From contig QLIY01000078.1 in the NCBI GenBank assembly GCA_003260075.1, positions 205,450-269,449 of the forward strand: a stretch of 64,000 nucleotides of DNA, given 5' to 3'. Below, in pieces: positions 11,965 through 26,400 of the stretch. The stretch comes from Phallusia mammillata (lineage: Eukaryota; Chordata; Ascidiacea; Phlebobranchia; Ascidiidae). Position 1 is the stretch's first letter. Each line of letters opens with the position of its first letter. Under the pieces are notes generated by a model. That model ran no database searches. It was not told the DNA's origin and worked only from the letters and a program-made list of their open reading frames with translations. A program made the translations under genes and the position numbers.

Positions 11965-14900
11965 CTTTGAATTTCAAATCAGTTTCTTGGAAAAAGTATA
12001 ACTTAAGTGTGTTCTTGGCTGTAAAGATAAAGATTTTATTACAATAACTACAAGTAGATTGATGAATGCAACAGTTGCAAAGTAGATTTAAATGCAGAGC
12101 CCCCTGAAAAAGTTTTTTAAATGCCGAATCCCTTTAAACATAAGTTATAAGCTTAAAGCGTTTGTGTATAATTATGCTTGACACCTGTAATTGCTTGTCG
12201 CGTCTTTGGAGACAACTTAGACAAGATAAAGTCTCCAGCAACCGAAATTCGGCAAATTAAATGCAAAATCAGCCAGCAATCTGTAATTTTGCGAAGAAAA
12301 CCGACAATTGTGGGATTTTTAGCCCGAGGTGTAGCAAAGTGGTTTGTTATATAACTCAAAATCAGCTGACTGCCCTATAAATAGCAGTTCCCGTAAAAGT
12401 AAGTTGTTGAAAGTCGCTTTTCCCACTAAACGTAGCGAAGAACAATTCAGAGCTCGACAAACCGAGTTTAATGATTCACAAATCTCGATAGCTCGCCGCT
12501 GTGTAAAGATGCGAACCCAATTTTATAGCTTGCTAGCCTGATTTACACTATCTGACAGTTCTTAGTGAATGTTATGTTTTCAAACGTTGTTATTGTGGCA
12601 CGACTTGGTGTTAGATACATTAGGTAAAAAACTGCACTGGGTAATTTCCTTAAACGGCCCATTTCAGGACAGTAATATTGCTGGACCTTTACATCTATTT
12701 GGCATTTGTTTAAAACGGACAAGCAATTTCTTGTCACGTAACGCTAGTGCGAAAAATATTTGTGAAAAGTTTTCCGGTTTGTTTCTGAAGTTGCGGTGCC
12801 TTCACTATAACCAAATTGAAACAGGATTATCAACTCCCGGCAAACTTGTATTTTTATTCCACGCATTTATCGCGATATCGAAACTTCGGCTAGGGCGAAC
12901 GAAATCCAAGTTACGCCATCCTACCTTATTTGCAAATAAGCCTTTTAAACTATTTTGCAATACAATAAGCATATTAATTTGCGATTTTGCACAAATGCAA
13001 AACACGAGCCATACTTTCAAATAAAAACCTTAATATTTAGGCAAAACCCTGTCAATATGTGCAAAACTTATCAAAAACAATGGCAATATCAAGCCATCTT
13101 ATCGTTAACGCCTTGAGCAGCATTATCACGCACGTGAAATTACCATATATTTGTATTTGACCCGTCAAATATGTGAAAGATCAACAGCTAGATTTTCCGC
13201 CCTTTTGCGACTTAATCCCCGCATTTGCTCGCCTTTGCAGACACCGAGGATACGTTCAACTTCTGCAGCGATTTCATCACGTCAATCTTTGTTTTATCGT
13301 AGATTTGCCAGACGCAATAAGCCGTAAATTTGCGCTCTGCGGCGTGGAATAATACTATTGCGTGACTTTGAGCAGGAAATTGAAATTTTGCGAAAGCTGA
13401 GCCTATTCTGATCGTAAAAAAACTTGTTTGAAATAAAACTCAGATTAAGCCTAAACAAAACGGCTCAAAATACAAAGCGAAATATAGAGCAGTGTTCCAA
13501 AGAAGCTACGTTATTATGCTCTTGAGCACCAAAGCTAGCCAGAAATTTAATCTAGAAATTACAATTGCAAGTTAGTGGATTTTCTGCCAAATATTCCACA
13601 GTTCTGCGTTTACGCGTCTGTCGGTATTAAACACACGGAATGATCGCTGAAGTTATTGCATTGTAACCCCAAACAAATCGGTAACACCCGCTTGTTGCCC
13701 TTTAAAGAATGTTTGGTGTGTCTTTCGTGAGCAAAACACCATACCGGCACTCTGTGGTTCTTTGCCTCTTACGCCCCTTTACGCCTCACGGTCGTTGGTC
13801 GTTACCACTGAATTACAAATGGCGTGACGATCATATAATATCTAAGAGTTTTTTTTGCGTTCCAAACATTCACACTTGCGTACACATAATCCTGTACCCG
13901 CGCCGCGCACATCTTTTTTAACTTTCTATTAGGTTAAACACGAGTTTCGTCACTTTTCGTAGCATGTACAAATTCGCTTATCGACGAAAAATACGTTTTG
14001 CAGTTTTGTTAACACAACCAATTTCACAAATAAAACTGTAGATCTAGCTACAAAACTGAACACTTAGCGGTAATCTATCGCGAAATACTCTCGAATACTT
14101 AACGCACAACACACACGTACTTGTATTTAACCTTGAGAAAACCTCAAAACGTTACTCATTTTTCCTCGCCTTGTTTGTAAACGATTGGGCACCTACTTAA
14201 CCAGTGCAGGAATTTGGTAATTAAAACTAACCCAGCATGCTCTTACAAAAGGTTTTCTCTGCACTCGTAAACAAAAAAACTCTGATTTTCTTCCCTGAAA
14301 TGCTGACGATATTTACTGGAGGCCTATACCTTGACACTAGGTCTCTGTTGTGCGTAATATTAACACCGATAAGAAATTAAGCGTGTCGGTGAATCCTGAA
14401 TAGGCACACAAGCAACGCTACTCTACGACGTTTGGTAATAATTATTATACCAACACCGGAATTCAACGTAAAATTTCGTATAACACAGCTCTGAGAACAA
14501 TTTCACGCCATAACAATCTTTAAAGTCACAAAAAAATCTTTTCTACGTAGTAAGGCGTAGAACGGCAGCAGCAAGAACCAAACAAGCCCCACTCTACCTA
14601 TGCCTTTGTACATCTATTATCCGTCAACCAACGGCCGGTTTATGATCCACATCGCCGGAAACACGATATTTATACACTGCGTGGGCAGCCTTTTTTCCTA
14701 CCACGACGCTGCTTCACTCCCGCTGCGATAAGTAATGACTTTAGACAAACACTCAGCGGGCGCCGAGCGGTTGTCCAAGCGACAGGAGGGGTTGTAACAC
14801 CTTATTACCTTACGTCCTCTTAAGTTCCTCGTTTTCGAAACAAATTGGGATTATGATGCCAGTTGGTGTTTTAAGTCATATTGCCTGCTCTGGGGTAAAA

Positions 14901-15879
14901 ACGTTGCGTAGTTTTGTCTCGATTTGGGTATCTTTAATAGGTTCGAAAATTTCACTTACTTTTTTCGCACAGCTTAGAAACTGTGAAAACTGTCTGTATT
15001 GTGTCTTATATGGTCAATTTTTAAAAGATTTTTTTTCAACGTATTGAGCTTTATATTGAACTGGTATAATCTTTGATCAATTACAGCTACGTTTTTTCAG
15101 TGTATTGAGTGAATAAACTTAAACACAATGCTATGTTTAGCAGTCAATTATTTGCAGATAAAAGTTATTTGTACATTGGTCGAAAGTGCATATGATTCCA
15201 ACGTTTTTTAACCCACTTGCGACGGATAGGCATAACTCTCGTATTGTAGTACATTAAAAAAAACGTAAAGGATTTCCTGACTTGCAACAGACCGACCAGT
15301 AATGCGCCCCCAGTATATCAAGGGTTTAATAACCTCTAGTTAGTTTTGGCGTTGTTTTGACATTTGAACGTGACAAATGATCTGTTATTCAGTAACGGGT
15401 TTTTCAAATTTCAATTGACCTTTACCCCGGCACGCTATGTACACAAATGTGGTTTTCGTGACTTGAAAATACAGCCTTGGTCTGTAGTTAGGAGAGCCCA
15501 GTTTCGTACATATCCCGCAGTAGCAAGTAATTCCATCTCGGCGTCACATTTTTCCTAGTTTCCTCGGAAATCAAAGCGCCAGAGTGGGTTCCAATATTTA
15601 CGATTTCGAAGAACCATGTAGACATTTCAGGTTGTTACAACAGCAGAAACCTCAGCTTTCAAAAGTATTTATTTGTCCCATACAGCTCTCAGACAGTTTT
15701 ACGTTTAATCGAAATGATCATTTTTGGCTCAAGAAATAAAACAAAGAAACCGCTGTATCGTTTGTGTTAATTTGCTGTGTAGCTAATTTGCTAAAAGATT
15801 TTATCCTAGGTTTGGTAAATACCATAAATACATGCTGATGTAGCACCTATCAAAGTATTTTCGCGTTTATTTCCTTACG

Positions 15880-15962
15880 TAACATCATGTTTTGAGAGCC
15901 AAAAAATGGTTAACATACCATACGTAACATCATGTTTTGAGAGCCAAACATGGTTTTACATA
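15880..15962. repeat. Short tandem duplication, about 42-bp unit
   Basis: The phrase TACGTAACATCATG with the following TTTTGAGAGCCAAA occurs twice in succession near 15878 and 15920, with small differences. It is a local tandem duplication without a homopolymer between the copies. Confidence 0.6.
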
Positions 15963-18230
15963 CCGTATATGGAAACCTTAGAACGACATACAAAATATTG
16001 GGACACAAAACAAGGTGGTAATATCTACGCAATTTGGTACGGTGACAAATAACACTGCGGTGTTGCGAAAATAATGCGGATTCTGCTTTGAATGATGGAT
16101 GTCGCTTGGCAGGTGCGAAATGAACTGTACGAAACAAAGAATTCCAACAATTTTGCAACATTTATTTCCATTTTGTATATTTAGTTTGTAATATAAATTT
16201 CATTATCACTGTACCTATACACCTGAATGCTTCGAAATTAAATTTTGTTAAAAGAAGACGAAAAATGGCTTAAACTCAAATCCAATACCTTATTGGCTTG
16301 TACCGTATCTTACTAACATTATTTCTGCACGTGTTGAAAGAATTGTTCAAATTTTTATGTTACCTGGCGCCCAGTCATGTTATTTTCACAACCCTTCAAT
16401 CTATTTGAAAATGTTAAGTACCACGCCATGGCGTTCTGCATTCCATAGAATTAACGATGCAAAAACGAACGCATTGTTAACACTGCAACTATTGTCAAAC
16501 TCGTATGCTGTTATAATTGGGTGCAAAATTTCCCACTGTACACGAGTATAACGGCAATTCGCTTTGGCCTCCAAGCATGCCGATCGGATTATCATTTTCC
16601 CCAACAAACAAACATGGCAAGCCCCCCATAACAACTATTTATCATTAGCCCATCATCACACAAAGGTATTTGCTTGATATTGTGCCTCGAAAATGTCATG
16701 TTTATCACTGTTTGCAACAAAAATCTCTGCAATGCCTTGTTTATGTTTGGTGTCAATCAGATTGAATTTTAACGTTTACAAAAATGCGGCTGTTTTATCT
16801 TTAAAGAATTTTAAACATGAGTTATGCGAACTTAAATTGTTGATCTGGTCGGAACTTGGTCTGTTAGAGTGATCTGCGCAACGTTTTAAATACTTGTTGT
16901 GTGGAATTTTGCTGTTATACTCTGTTGTACAGGTTTTACTTAACGTAAGATGCAATTTAGGCGAAACTTTTTATTCCAAAGTTTGAGGCAACTTAAAGGC
17001 AATGGGTTCGAATTTGAATGTGTCATGCAAATGCAACAAGTCAAAGCTGTCGTTTCGTTTCGTAACTTGGAGATTATCCAGTAGGATCCAATACATGCAC
17101 ATTTGTCGCGATTCCAGGAGCCTGAGCCATTTCCCTACCGCGAATCGCTGCCTATTGAGCTTCACGCCCTCATAAAAGAAGATCACGAATCGATAAAAAC
17201 TCATCCTAAGCTCATCAGGTCGCACCTAATATGGCTGTAGGCGTGGTGGTAACTAATCATCGTTTGTTGGCGAAGCGTCACGATTGGAAACAGTTTCTCG
17301 ATTAACGTGAAGCGACTTGAACGTTGTATCCAGATTGCACTACACTGGTTTGACCCAACCTGTTGGTATTCATGTGGATTTTTCGATCATAATTTCAAAC
17401 CTGTATTGATTATATATTTTTAACAAAAATGTTATGTGTTGGTTTATTATTGTTAGTAAGTAAAATCACAAATCGTATTAGGTTAGCGGAAAATTTTAAA
17501 GGTTGAAAAAGTTTTAAAGGTTGAAAAAATGTTGCCTAAATGTAGCACCATTTTTATGTGTGACATTCCGTTGTTCACAAACATTTTCCATTATTAGAGT
17601 GTTGCTTTCGATGTCGTTAACATGGCCTTTACAATTTACTTGTTACTCAAAATATTATCTTGCTAACATTGCAAGTTTTTGCTTTGACATTTCACGTACT
17701 TCACGTTTTTTGTTGTATTTTATGTAATCAGCCCACAAATCCATTCTGAATCAGCTCTGATCTTGTTCAATGTCCGCATTTGACACAAGTGATTTCAATA
17801 TGATTTGGTGTTGTCTGATTAAAAGTCAAAATCATCATATTTCATGTTCGCATGATTTACCAAATATTTGTTGCGGTATAATGTGCCCGCTCTTGACTAT
17901 CTTCACTATAAATTAAAACACGCGGATTAAATTGCATATCGCCCGCAGTTTTAGACTGATAAAGTGAAAACTGTTGTATGGCTGATGCCAAATTAAGTTT
18001 TGAAAGCTATCTTCATAGTGAAAGGTCAAATATCGAACACGGTATAAATTGCAAAATATTGACATGAGAAACAATTGTGCATGTTTTTTAATATCGCCTA
18101 TAAGACAATAATTTCATCGTTTGCAAAAAATGTTGCCACAAAATTTTCCGATTGATTGTTGGTAAACAACCACGTCTAACAGTGAAACCAGGTTTAAAAC
18201 TTATCTGAACTTCCGTTGAGATGAATTGCC

Positions 18231-18350
18231 TTTATTTCGCTTGTTGAAAGAACACATAGCGACACAATTGCACTGAACAATCACCAACTTGGAAATAGCT
18301 GCCCAACGTTAAGACGTTATGGGGCGCAAAAAGTGGAGGGCAATTGGTGG
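18231..18350. repeat. Dispersed SINE-like repeat family Y, copy 1
   Basis: The 120 bases beginning TTTATTTCGCTTG share an extended match with 33867-33980, including ACACAATTGCACT, AACAATCACCAA, GGAAATAGCTG and AACGTTAAGACGTTATG. Read on the minus strand it ends in GCGAAATAAA, like a retroposon 3' end. Confidence 0.7.
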
Positions 18351-18363
18351 ATCATGATTAAAC

Positions 18364-18481
18364 ACGCTGCAGCTACACCGTATTATAAAGCGTTGATTTG
18401 AATAACGTTTGTCAACAGGGGGGGGGGACGCTTCAGCTACACCGTATTATAAAGCGTTGATTTGAATAACGTTTGTCAACA
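18364..18481. repeat. Direct duplication (54 bp) around a G10 run
   Basis: Bases 18364-18417 recur at 18428-18481, with a G to T difference early in the copy. The copies are separated by ten G (18418-18427). Confidence 0.9.
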
Positions 18482-20217
18482 TTTATAGGCATGTAAAACA
18501 CATTCCTCCAACCTTTTTATGTATAGGCGTGCGTAAGTTTAAAAACCTCACCTCTTTATGCTAATCCAGTTGTTAAATCGTGAAATATTGGACGAAACCA
18601 CGCCCACGTGGACGAACGATACGCCAAAGATATTACACACACGATTTTCAACCTGGATGCACGCACCGCACGCACTAAAGTAACGTCGGCGCACAAAAAG
18701 GCGTTGTCGCGTGTCAGATTGCTCTTAAAATAGTCCAACACCCGTTTGCATGTTCACATTCCTGCGTCCACGCAAAAGGCGTTCCAAAAACTGGCTCATG
18801 TCCCTTAGGTGTAACGTAATGCGTTTTCGGTTGCATATTTGCATTAGCGTCATATTAAAAAGAAACTGTCCATTTTTAAATGTTGTTCGCAGAAGCTAGC
18901 GGTGGCGTGCAAAGGGTTTAAGGTTTCTGTACATGTGTTTTGGCGCTACATAGCAGTTCTGCAAAGAAAGATCTGCATTGTATTGCAGTGTCCAAAAGCG
19001 TAACCATGCACCATTAGGTTCAAATTACATTGCATGTGCTGTCTTATTACTGAGGTTGAAATACATACCATCACATTTTTAATTGCTTTGGTGATTTTAG
19101 GGAGTTTATTACACCACTCCACATGAACTTAACGCGCCTGTAAGAACATCAAAAGTATTACAGTCAATCAGTTTTGAGGTATATCTTTGGTGACCGAATG
19201 TGTACCCTATAATCCGTTACATGGAAGTTCCTGTTATTATCTGAGAAATTCATATAATAGTACAATACTTCGCCCAAATACATCTGAAACTTCAAAATCC
19301 ATCATTACGATTTTAGCCATGTTTTTCTTTGTTGGTCGTGCCATTACGTGTAGCTAATTCTACGGACGTTAAAAATCGGCAGGAATAAATATGCTTGTTT
19401 GTTGACAAAATTTCGGACGACGCGTTTAGGAAATTCAGCCATTTGTTTTCGCTTCAACCGGGCTGATATTTACTACAGGGAATCCAGAGCGTGTACTTAA
19501 CACTTCGCGACGATGAGTAGCGACTTCGCCCTGGGCGCTGACCGTTTAGGAATCTTGAAAAATAACTTTGCTGATGCGATTCGGGGATTTCTGAAGCCAC
19601 GAACGTTAAACCAGGTAACACTTTGCGAATTTCTGTCACCGGTCTATCGAAAACCCCGAGGCCAAAAAATCGAAAACATCCAGGTGATTTGGTGCCTTTC
19701 ACCGAACGCGTCGATTCCAGTTTAGATCACAGTGAATCACATTTTAACGTCGTACGAATGATACTGGTTTGTGTGGTCACGGAAATTTGCTTCCCCGGGT
19801 TAACAAACATCGTGCCAACCTATAAGTGGTACTCTTTTCTGATGAGTAACATGTACAGTGTTCAATATTGTGTATTTCTCAAATCTTGTTCTTTTTTGCT
19901 TTGACTTTAATCTACAAGAGTGATATTTCACAGAAAACCAGCGGTTCCCGATGTTTAACAAACCATGTTGACTTTCCAGTGTCGTTTTAAGCAGAACTGT
20001 TCGTGTTTAATAAGAGATTATTTACTGTAGTTGCAACGTAAAATGCAAGATGTACATCACCAAAGAAATAACCTCTAGTTTTGTTTCAATTTAACGTGGT
20101 TTAAATAGGACCTTGGTGAATTGTGTCTATTTTTTCCAAACGAACCACCAACATGCAGCAAGTTATTACAAAAGCATTAGGGGACATTTCATCCCAATTA
20201 GGTCACTTGGTTATTGT

Positions 20218-20416
20218 AAGGCAACACACTTGGACATGATATATATGTACACGTTTGCAGCTTATATGAATGTTCTTGGTCTTTTTCTCTCCACGTTTGT
20301 GGATTTCTCGGTGGGGGGGGGGAAGGCAACACACTTGGACATGATATATATGTACACGTTTGCAGCTTTATGAATGTTCTTGGTCTTTTTCTCTCCACGT
20401 TTGTGGATTTCTCGGT
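20218..20416. repeat. Direct duplication (95/94 bp) around a G10 run
   Basis: Bases 20218-20312 recur at 20323-20416; the second copy has a small deletion (GCTTATATG against GCTTTATG). A G10 run lies between them. Confidence 0.9.
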
Positions 20417-20879
20417 GGTTGCACTGGTTTTACAACGTACGAAGCGTTTTGCTGACTACTGTCTGAAATGATCTTCGTGCTTAAAGGTATACGATAGCCG
20501 AACCAAATCAGCAAAGATGCACTTCAAAAACAAATTTGTTTTTACGCGAAAGACGTGCTACAAATGAAATGCAAGCAATAAAACTTTAATGTTGCGATTT
20601 CCGAAATTTGTTAACTACCTCCTGTATCATAAAACATTCTTTGTTAAGCGTGTTTCATCTCGGGCTTGTATGCATGTTTTTCGGAAATTGCCTTGTTTTG
20701 CATGCAGGGCTCACTTTCGGAAATCATCCTTTTTTGCATTTCCGCCATGATTCAAACGGATCTATGAGTTCATAAATATATCTCATTTCCGTTCGAGGAA
20801 TAATCTCAAACTAAATGTAAAACGAACTGTTTGTCTTGAATGTTTCATAGTACGTAGTACGTACTATGATTTATAAATG

Positions 20880-20945
20880 AGTATGCCGTGATTGCTGGTC
20901 TGCATGAACGCTTCAGTGCCGATCCCAGTACGTGTGCATGTTCAT
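20880..20945. repeat. Dispersed repeat family X, copy 2
   Basis: Contains GTGATTGCTGGTCTGCATGA, then ACGCTTCAG and GATCCCAGTA. It is the same family as the copies at 10318 and 33262. Confidence 0.55.
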
Positions 20946-20969
20946 CTTAGTCTTTGCATGTTTTCCGTT

Positions 20970-21236
20970 CAGATGGCGCAACTAAACGATCTGTAAATAC
21001 TATATGTGATTGACAGGTTAAACGCACTACATTTTCGCTGCATTTAACCTACGATGGTTTAATTGCAGTCTTCAATGACTCACCACCAAAACAGTAAGGG
21101 GGGGGGGACAGATGGCGCAACTAAACCATCTGTAAATACTATATGTGATTGACATGTTAAACGCACTACATTTTCGCTGCATTTAACTTACGATGGTTTA
21201 ATTGCAGTCTTCAATGACTCACCACCAAAACAGTAA
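20970..21236. repeat. Direct duplication (128 bp) around a G10 run
   Basis: Bases 20970-21097 recur at 21109-21236 with a few substitutions (for example AAACGATCTG against AAACCATCTG). Ten G at 21098-21107 separate the copies. Confidence 0.9.
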
Positions 21237-23639
21237 TTTCAGAAAAATGCCTCGTAACCCAACCAAACTGTTAATTACAATTTCCAGCAGTGTGGGTCAA
21301 GTAGGTTTTCGCGGCTACTGCGTCGAAAACAGACCGCGCAAATTTGCAACTGTAGCTCTAATGCGGAAACAACGCATCACCACCTCTCTGGCTTATGTCG
21401 GCTTAGGGCAGCGGCACTTCGAGCTTAAGCGATCAAATCTGCGGTGTTGAGAGGCGCTTCCTGCCGCGGCAATTAGCAATAGATTACCAAGGTAGTTTTG
21501 ACGTCTTTTCTTCACGCTGAGCATGCCGCACAGCTGGTCATTGCGATAACAGCCACTTCTATCCACTTTTTGCAACCGCTGTAATCGACAAAATGCATGT
21601 TTGTCTAAAGATAGTTTATTCCCAATCGATCACTTTTGTTTGAAAATAACAAATCATATTAATTTGTACTATTAAAAAATTTGGTTGAAGATTCCGGTTT
21701 GGGCAAACCACAAACTAAGTTTTTATCGTCAGCACTTAATAATGTATTTAAATCCGTACATTGTTTTAGGCGTTAGGGTATGCAACGATCTATCACACCA
21801 GAAAAAAATACCTAAATAGGATCGAGATGCAAAGCCAATTTTAAGGGATTTGCACAAAATCGTTCTTTGAATAGTGGGCCTAAACCAAATCATGGTCTGT
21901 AGTAAATTTTGGTTTGGGTTCTGTCTGGTGTGTTTGTCGTTCTCGAACTCAATGTAGGGCGAAGGTTTTTTAAAAGACTTTTCCTTTCTTATAGTTTTCT
22001 TTATAGCCTCTTATTGGCATGCACATTTCATTTTCTGCCTTTTATTGTCGTTATATTCCCATCACAAACCGATTTGTCTTTTAGACGGCCAAATTTCAAG
22101 GGTTTGGGTTTTTAACAACTAAAAAGCAAAAATTGAAGAGTCCGGCCAATATTTTCGCGTATGTTTTGGTTTTCGGATGTCGGTTCCAATTTTAACCCAA
22201 ACACATATCATTTCACTAGAAAACCAGATAAAAACAGCACTAAAATTATCACATGCCGTACAATACTTGTTTGCTTAGTACAAATCAAAACAAAACGAAT
22301 AGGTCAAACCCCAACACATCAATCAAATTTCAAGCCACCACATTTATCTTTACCGCAAATCCCCATCCAAGAAAGAGCAATTCCGGGCAACTCGAATTCG
22401 CCACTTGGCACTACCAACAGGTTCAAAGGTCGTGCTATTTTTAGACTTTGCTATTCAAGAGATCGTTAATTGGTTGTCAACAGGACTCCCAGCGGTTTTG
22501 TGTTAAACAGAAGCAGCAAGGTCGAGGACTTTGTTTTCGGCCATCTACGGCGACATGAATAGATGATCGCACTGTTTTGAATTCTTTGTGTTGATCAAGA
22601 CCTGAACTTTGCCATACTGTCTGTTTATGTGACTCTTTTCCTGTTTGCAGACAACAAACTAACTTAAAATTGCTGTTTATGGTAAATTTTCATGTAAAGT
22701 GTTTTCTATAGTCTACAATATGTGGTATTTTTATCAGCTTTGTGGATAGAGAACCATTTCAAGCTTTAAACCAACGATCCCATAATTGTAGTTTCAATTA
22801 CTGGCATTCGCTTTGAATAAATGTCTATAAAATGTCCTAATAAACAACATTACCTTAATCAACACAATATGTGTTTTTTTATTATAACTTTGTTTTGGGT
22901 ATAACATCTTGCAACAAAAATATCATTGTTTTAATTTTCGAATAGTTTTAAATCCAGTGATACAGTTTTAATTATAAAAGGATTGCGTATAATTGCAAAC
23001 ACCACGAATATTACATCACTTTCAAAAGCTGCACCCTTCAATCTTTGCAAGTTTATGAAATAAGCATAAGCATGCTTAAATGTTAATCTTTTGCATTTTG
23101 GAAAGCCCTACGCTATAGGAAAAACCAAAGCATGCACAACTTTGCATTGCGTCGCCTTTTTGAGACGAGAAATCAGTGAAAAGCCCCACTTTCGAAGTCT
23201 TGACATTTAAACACATCACTGGGATACAAGTTAAACTTTCCGCAAACACCCGGTACCTTAATGCAGGCAATATATTTTCGGGCGTCTTGAAGGTTACCGG
23301 TTTATCGGTGGCCTAAATTATACGAACTTTTTGATTCTTCATCACGACAGTTGTGATTGGGGGACTTTACAGGCCGAGGCGTCTCTTCGGAAACTGTGGT
23401 AATTTTTTATGCAGGTAGTGCCAGTAAGACTTTTATGTAAATTTTGCTGTTGCGTGATGTTTTAAAAGCTTTTTATTACGTTTTTGCGGACCATTGTTCA
23501 TTTTGGTGTGTAAACTTGAAAGTGCATCAATCATTTAAATGCAAATCGCTTTTGCTCATGAAGGTCATAGGTTCAAATCTCGCATACAACTATGGCACAG
23601 TGTACAATATAAAGCAATTGTGCTGGGCAGCCGGTAGAC

Positions 23640-24024
23640 TAAATGTGTATGTGGTTCTCAACCAGCGCTCATGGGCACGAGCTGTGTTCCGGGGGGGCAG
23701 GGGTTCACCAGAAACACACACTAAAAGCCATTTTCTTTTTTAACGCGCATAATTAAGTGTGTGTGTTGCAAATAACATTATTCCCTAATTTAATCAACTA
23801 TTTCACATACTATTTGTCTATATTGAGGTTTTCACGATTAAGGATTCTTGTTTACTCTATTCGACCTGTTCAAAGCCGAAATTAATACTGAATTCCAACA
23901 TGAATTTGCCATATACATTTGTAAGGGGGGCACAGGTCTTACAGGGTTACATAAAGGGGGGCACGAGGCCCAAAAGTTACTTTTAGGGGGGGACGGTCCA
24001 CGAAAGGTTGAGTCAACCACTGTG
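23640..24024. mobile_element. Possible hAT-like element remnant
   Basis: The left side carries GTGGTTCTCAACCAG and the right side GGTTGAGTCAACCACTG, an imperfect inverted pair typical of hAT termini. Short GGGGGGCAC-type phrases recur inside near 23925, 23957 and 23986. I could not find a matching 8-bp target duplication, so the boundaries are uncertain. Confidence 0.4.
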
Positions 24025-25691
24025 CTAGTATATCGTTGTGAATAAATGATATGTCTTTCAATCCTGTTTGCACTTAAAATTCGTTTGTTCGCTGAAACAA
24101 ATGAATGTAGAATTTTGTTGAAATTCATTTAAAGATTGTGCTCTTCAAACGAGTCACTGAAGCTAAACAAGTCATCATCTTAACAAACCATCTCAAACAC
24201 ACCTAAAACCTGACACAATTAGTTAATCTCACACCAAGTATGGTAAATGCTGGGATGCTAAAACTTCGATAACCTATGAGTACGTAACAAGATTATGTTT
24301 CCCCGAAAAATGTTGATGTTGTTTGTGTGATTTAAATCTTCGTGGCAAACCCACAACATTCATTAAATGAGTCACGGTGATATTTAGTTGTTCGAAATGA
24401 CTTGCTGCGGCTATCAAAATACCGATATCTTGCAGGAAAACAAGGCAGTCATTTCTAATCTGGATCCGGTCTTGCTGGTCGTGACGTTCGTAGCATCTTT
24501 ACCTGCAATCTACCCACTCACGTTTTGATAACGGTCTATGCAGAGCATATGAAACTTTTACTGCTGTGTTAACGATCCCAAAATTTAATTGACATGTGCT
24601 TATATGGACATTTGGGAAGCTTCTTGTTAAATAGATGGGAAGTATTTGTGCTTGTCGTTTAATTGATGATTTTGTGTTATTATCTCAGCAGTTGCAAAGT
24701 ACCGATGAAAGCATTTTTAGCTGGAGACTTCGTTTGTAGCAGACGTCCTAGGTCCTAGAGATATTTTTTAGGTTTCAAATTATTAGCGAGGTGTCTGCAA
24801 AGTCACCTGCACTATAACTTAGGCGGAATCTCAGCATTCACGTCAGTGACCGGCAAACGTTTACTGCGGTCGTCCAGAACTTTTCAGACATACCTGGAGG
24901 CCCAGTACGCAGCCTCGCGTATTGCTAACAAGCTAACACGAGATATGTGAAAACTGAAGACGGTTTATCAGGAAAACCATTTCTAAAACTGATTATTGTT
25001 GTGCCAAATGAACCAATGTTTTTGGTTTAGTTGTTAAACTTAACGCTAACGTAAATTGTAGTAGTTATCTGCTCCAGAATCACGCGCGCGGTGGCTTCAA
25101 TAAAACAGTGTGCCATGAACGACTTAAAAATTATTTCATGGCCTGCCGGTCACTGGTCTGCACAGACAAAAGCCAGAGGTCAAAAAATCGTGTGCCATTA
25201 AAAATGCATGTAGCAACCTTAGTCACCTAGATTATTTTGTGGACGACAGTATGCATTCGCACAATTTAACAAGTGTTTGTTTGCATAACTTTACAGCTCG
25301 CCGGAAGTTGATTCAATATCGCAGAGCGTTGTTTTGTAAATGCTGTATAATTTTTTTCGCCGAACATGTGGCATAACATAGCTGTAAGCGCGCCTGGAGT
25401 TATGGGCCAAAGCCGGCCCGAACCTGAAAGTAAATCCGAGCCATTTTTTTAAAGAAAAGCTCGAATCAGGCTGAAGGGTGGTGGGGAAAAGGCGCAAATG
25501 TGATACCGAGTGAAATTTTAGACCCGAACTTTTCTGTGACGTAAACCATAATTTCAAATATAATTAATCTTTTTTACTTCTTGATTTTTAGCCTCCATAG
25601 CTTCAACGATTCCCTTGCGAAAACGTTTTGCTTTGCGGAATGAGTGCAAAATCTTTCGTCCGTATGTTATTGGTCGTATAACATGTCAGTA

Positions 25692-26099
25692 GCCGCGCTC
25701 TTGTAATTTTAGTTTACCTGGTGGTTTCCCCTCTATGTTGGAGCACACTTGCCATACAATCAAGCCAAAACAAAAGCAAAGAATTCCCAGAAACAATGAG
25801 CTTTGATAGGATAATTGTGCATGGCAATTTTGCTATAAGGATGTGTTGGATGCATCACCGATACAAACGAATTTGTAGAGGGTTGTCAGGGGGGGGGGGG
25901 GCCGCGCTCTTGTAATTTTGGTTTACCTGGTGGTTTCCCCTGTATGTTGGAGCACACTTGCCATACAATCAAGCCAAAACAAAAGCAAATAATTCCCAGA
26001 AACAATGAGCTTTGATAGGATAATTTTGCATGGCAATTTTGCTATAAGGGTGTGTTGGATGCATCACCGATACAAACGAATTTGTAGAGGGTTGTCAGG
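25692..26099. repeat. Direct duplication (about 197 bp) around a G13 run
   Basis: Bases 25692-25888 recur at 25902-26099 with scattered single-base differences. Thirteen G at 25889-25901 separate the copies. The level of difference is what two alleles of a polymorphic genome would show. Confidence 0.9.
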
Positions 26100-26224
26100 C
26101 CCCTGTTTGAACCGTCGTAAGTAAATCTTTCCATATATGTTCGTATTTACATTTTAAAAACTGTCGCTATTGGGGTGAAACACTAAATACTAGGGCTAGG
26201 GGGGCATTTAGGGTGGCTTGTAAC

Positions 26225-26283
26225 CAGTGGTGGGACTCAAATTTTTTGTCAGCCGGTTCTATCACAAATGTCATATTTTTCAG

Positions 26284-26364
<81 letters not shown>

Positions 26365-26400
26365 CATAAACCGGTGCAAACCGGCTGAAACCCACCACTG
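26225..26400. mobile_element. hAT-type MITE with 8-bp TSD and internal poly-G
   Basis: Terminal inverted repeats CAGTGGTGGG and CCCACCACTG are flanked by the 8-bp direct repeat CTTGTAAC at 26217-26224 and 26401-26408, the hAT hallmark. Subterminal CAGCCGGTT and AACCGGCTG are also inverted. There is no coding capacity. The centre is a 79-base pure G run (26285-26363) whose true length and sequence are doubtful. Confidence 0.85.

Noticed and set aside
12569..13024. 151-codon open frame upstream of ALDH
   Set aside because: No recognisable motif. A shorter open frame lies on the opposite strand of the same region, so chance is likely.
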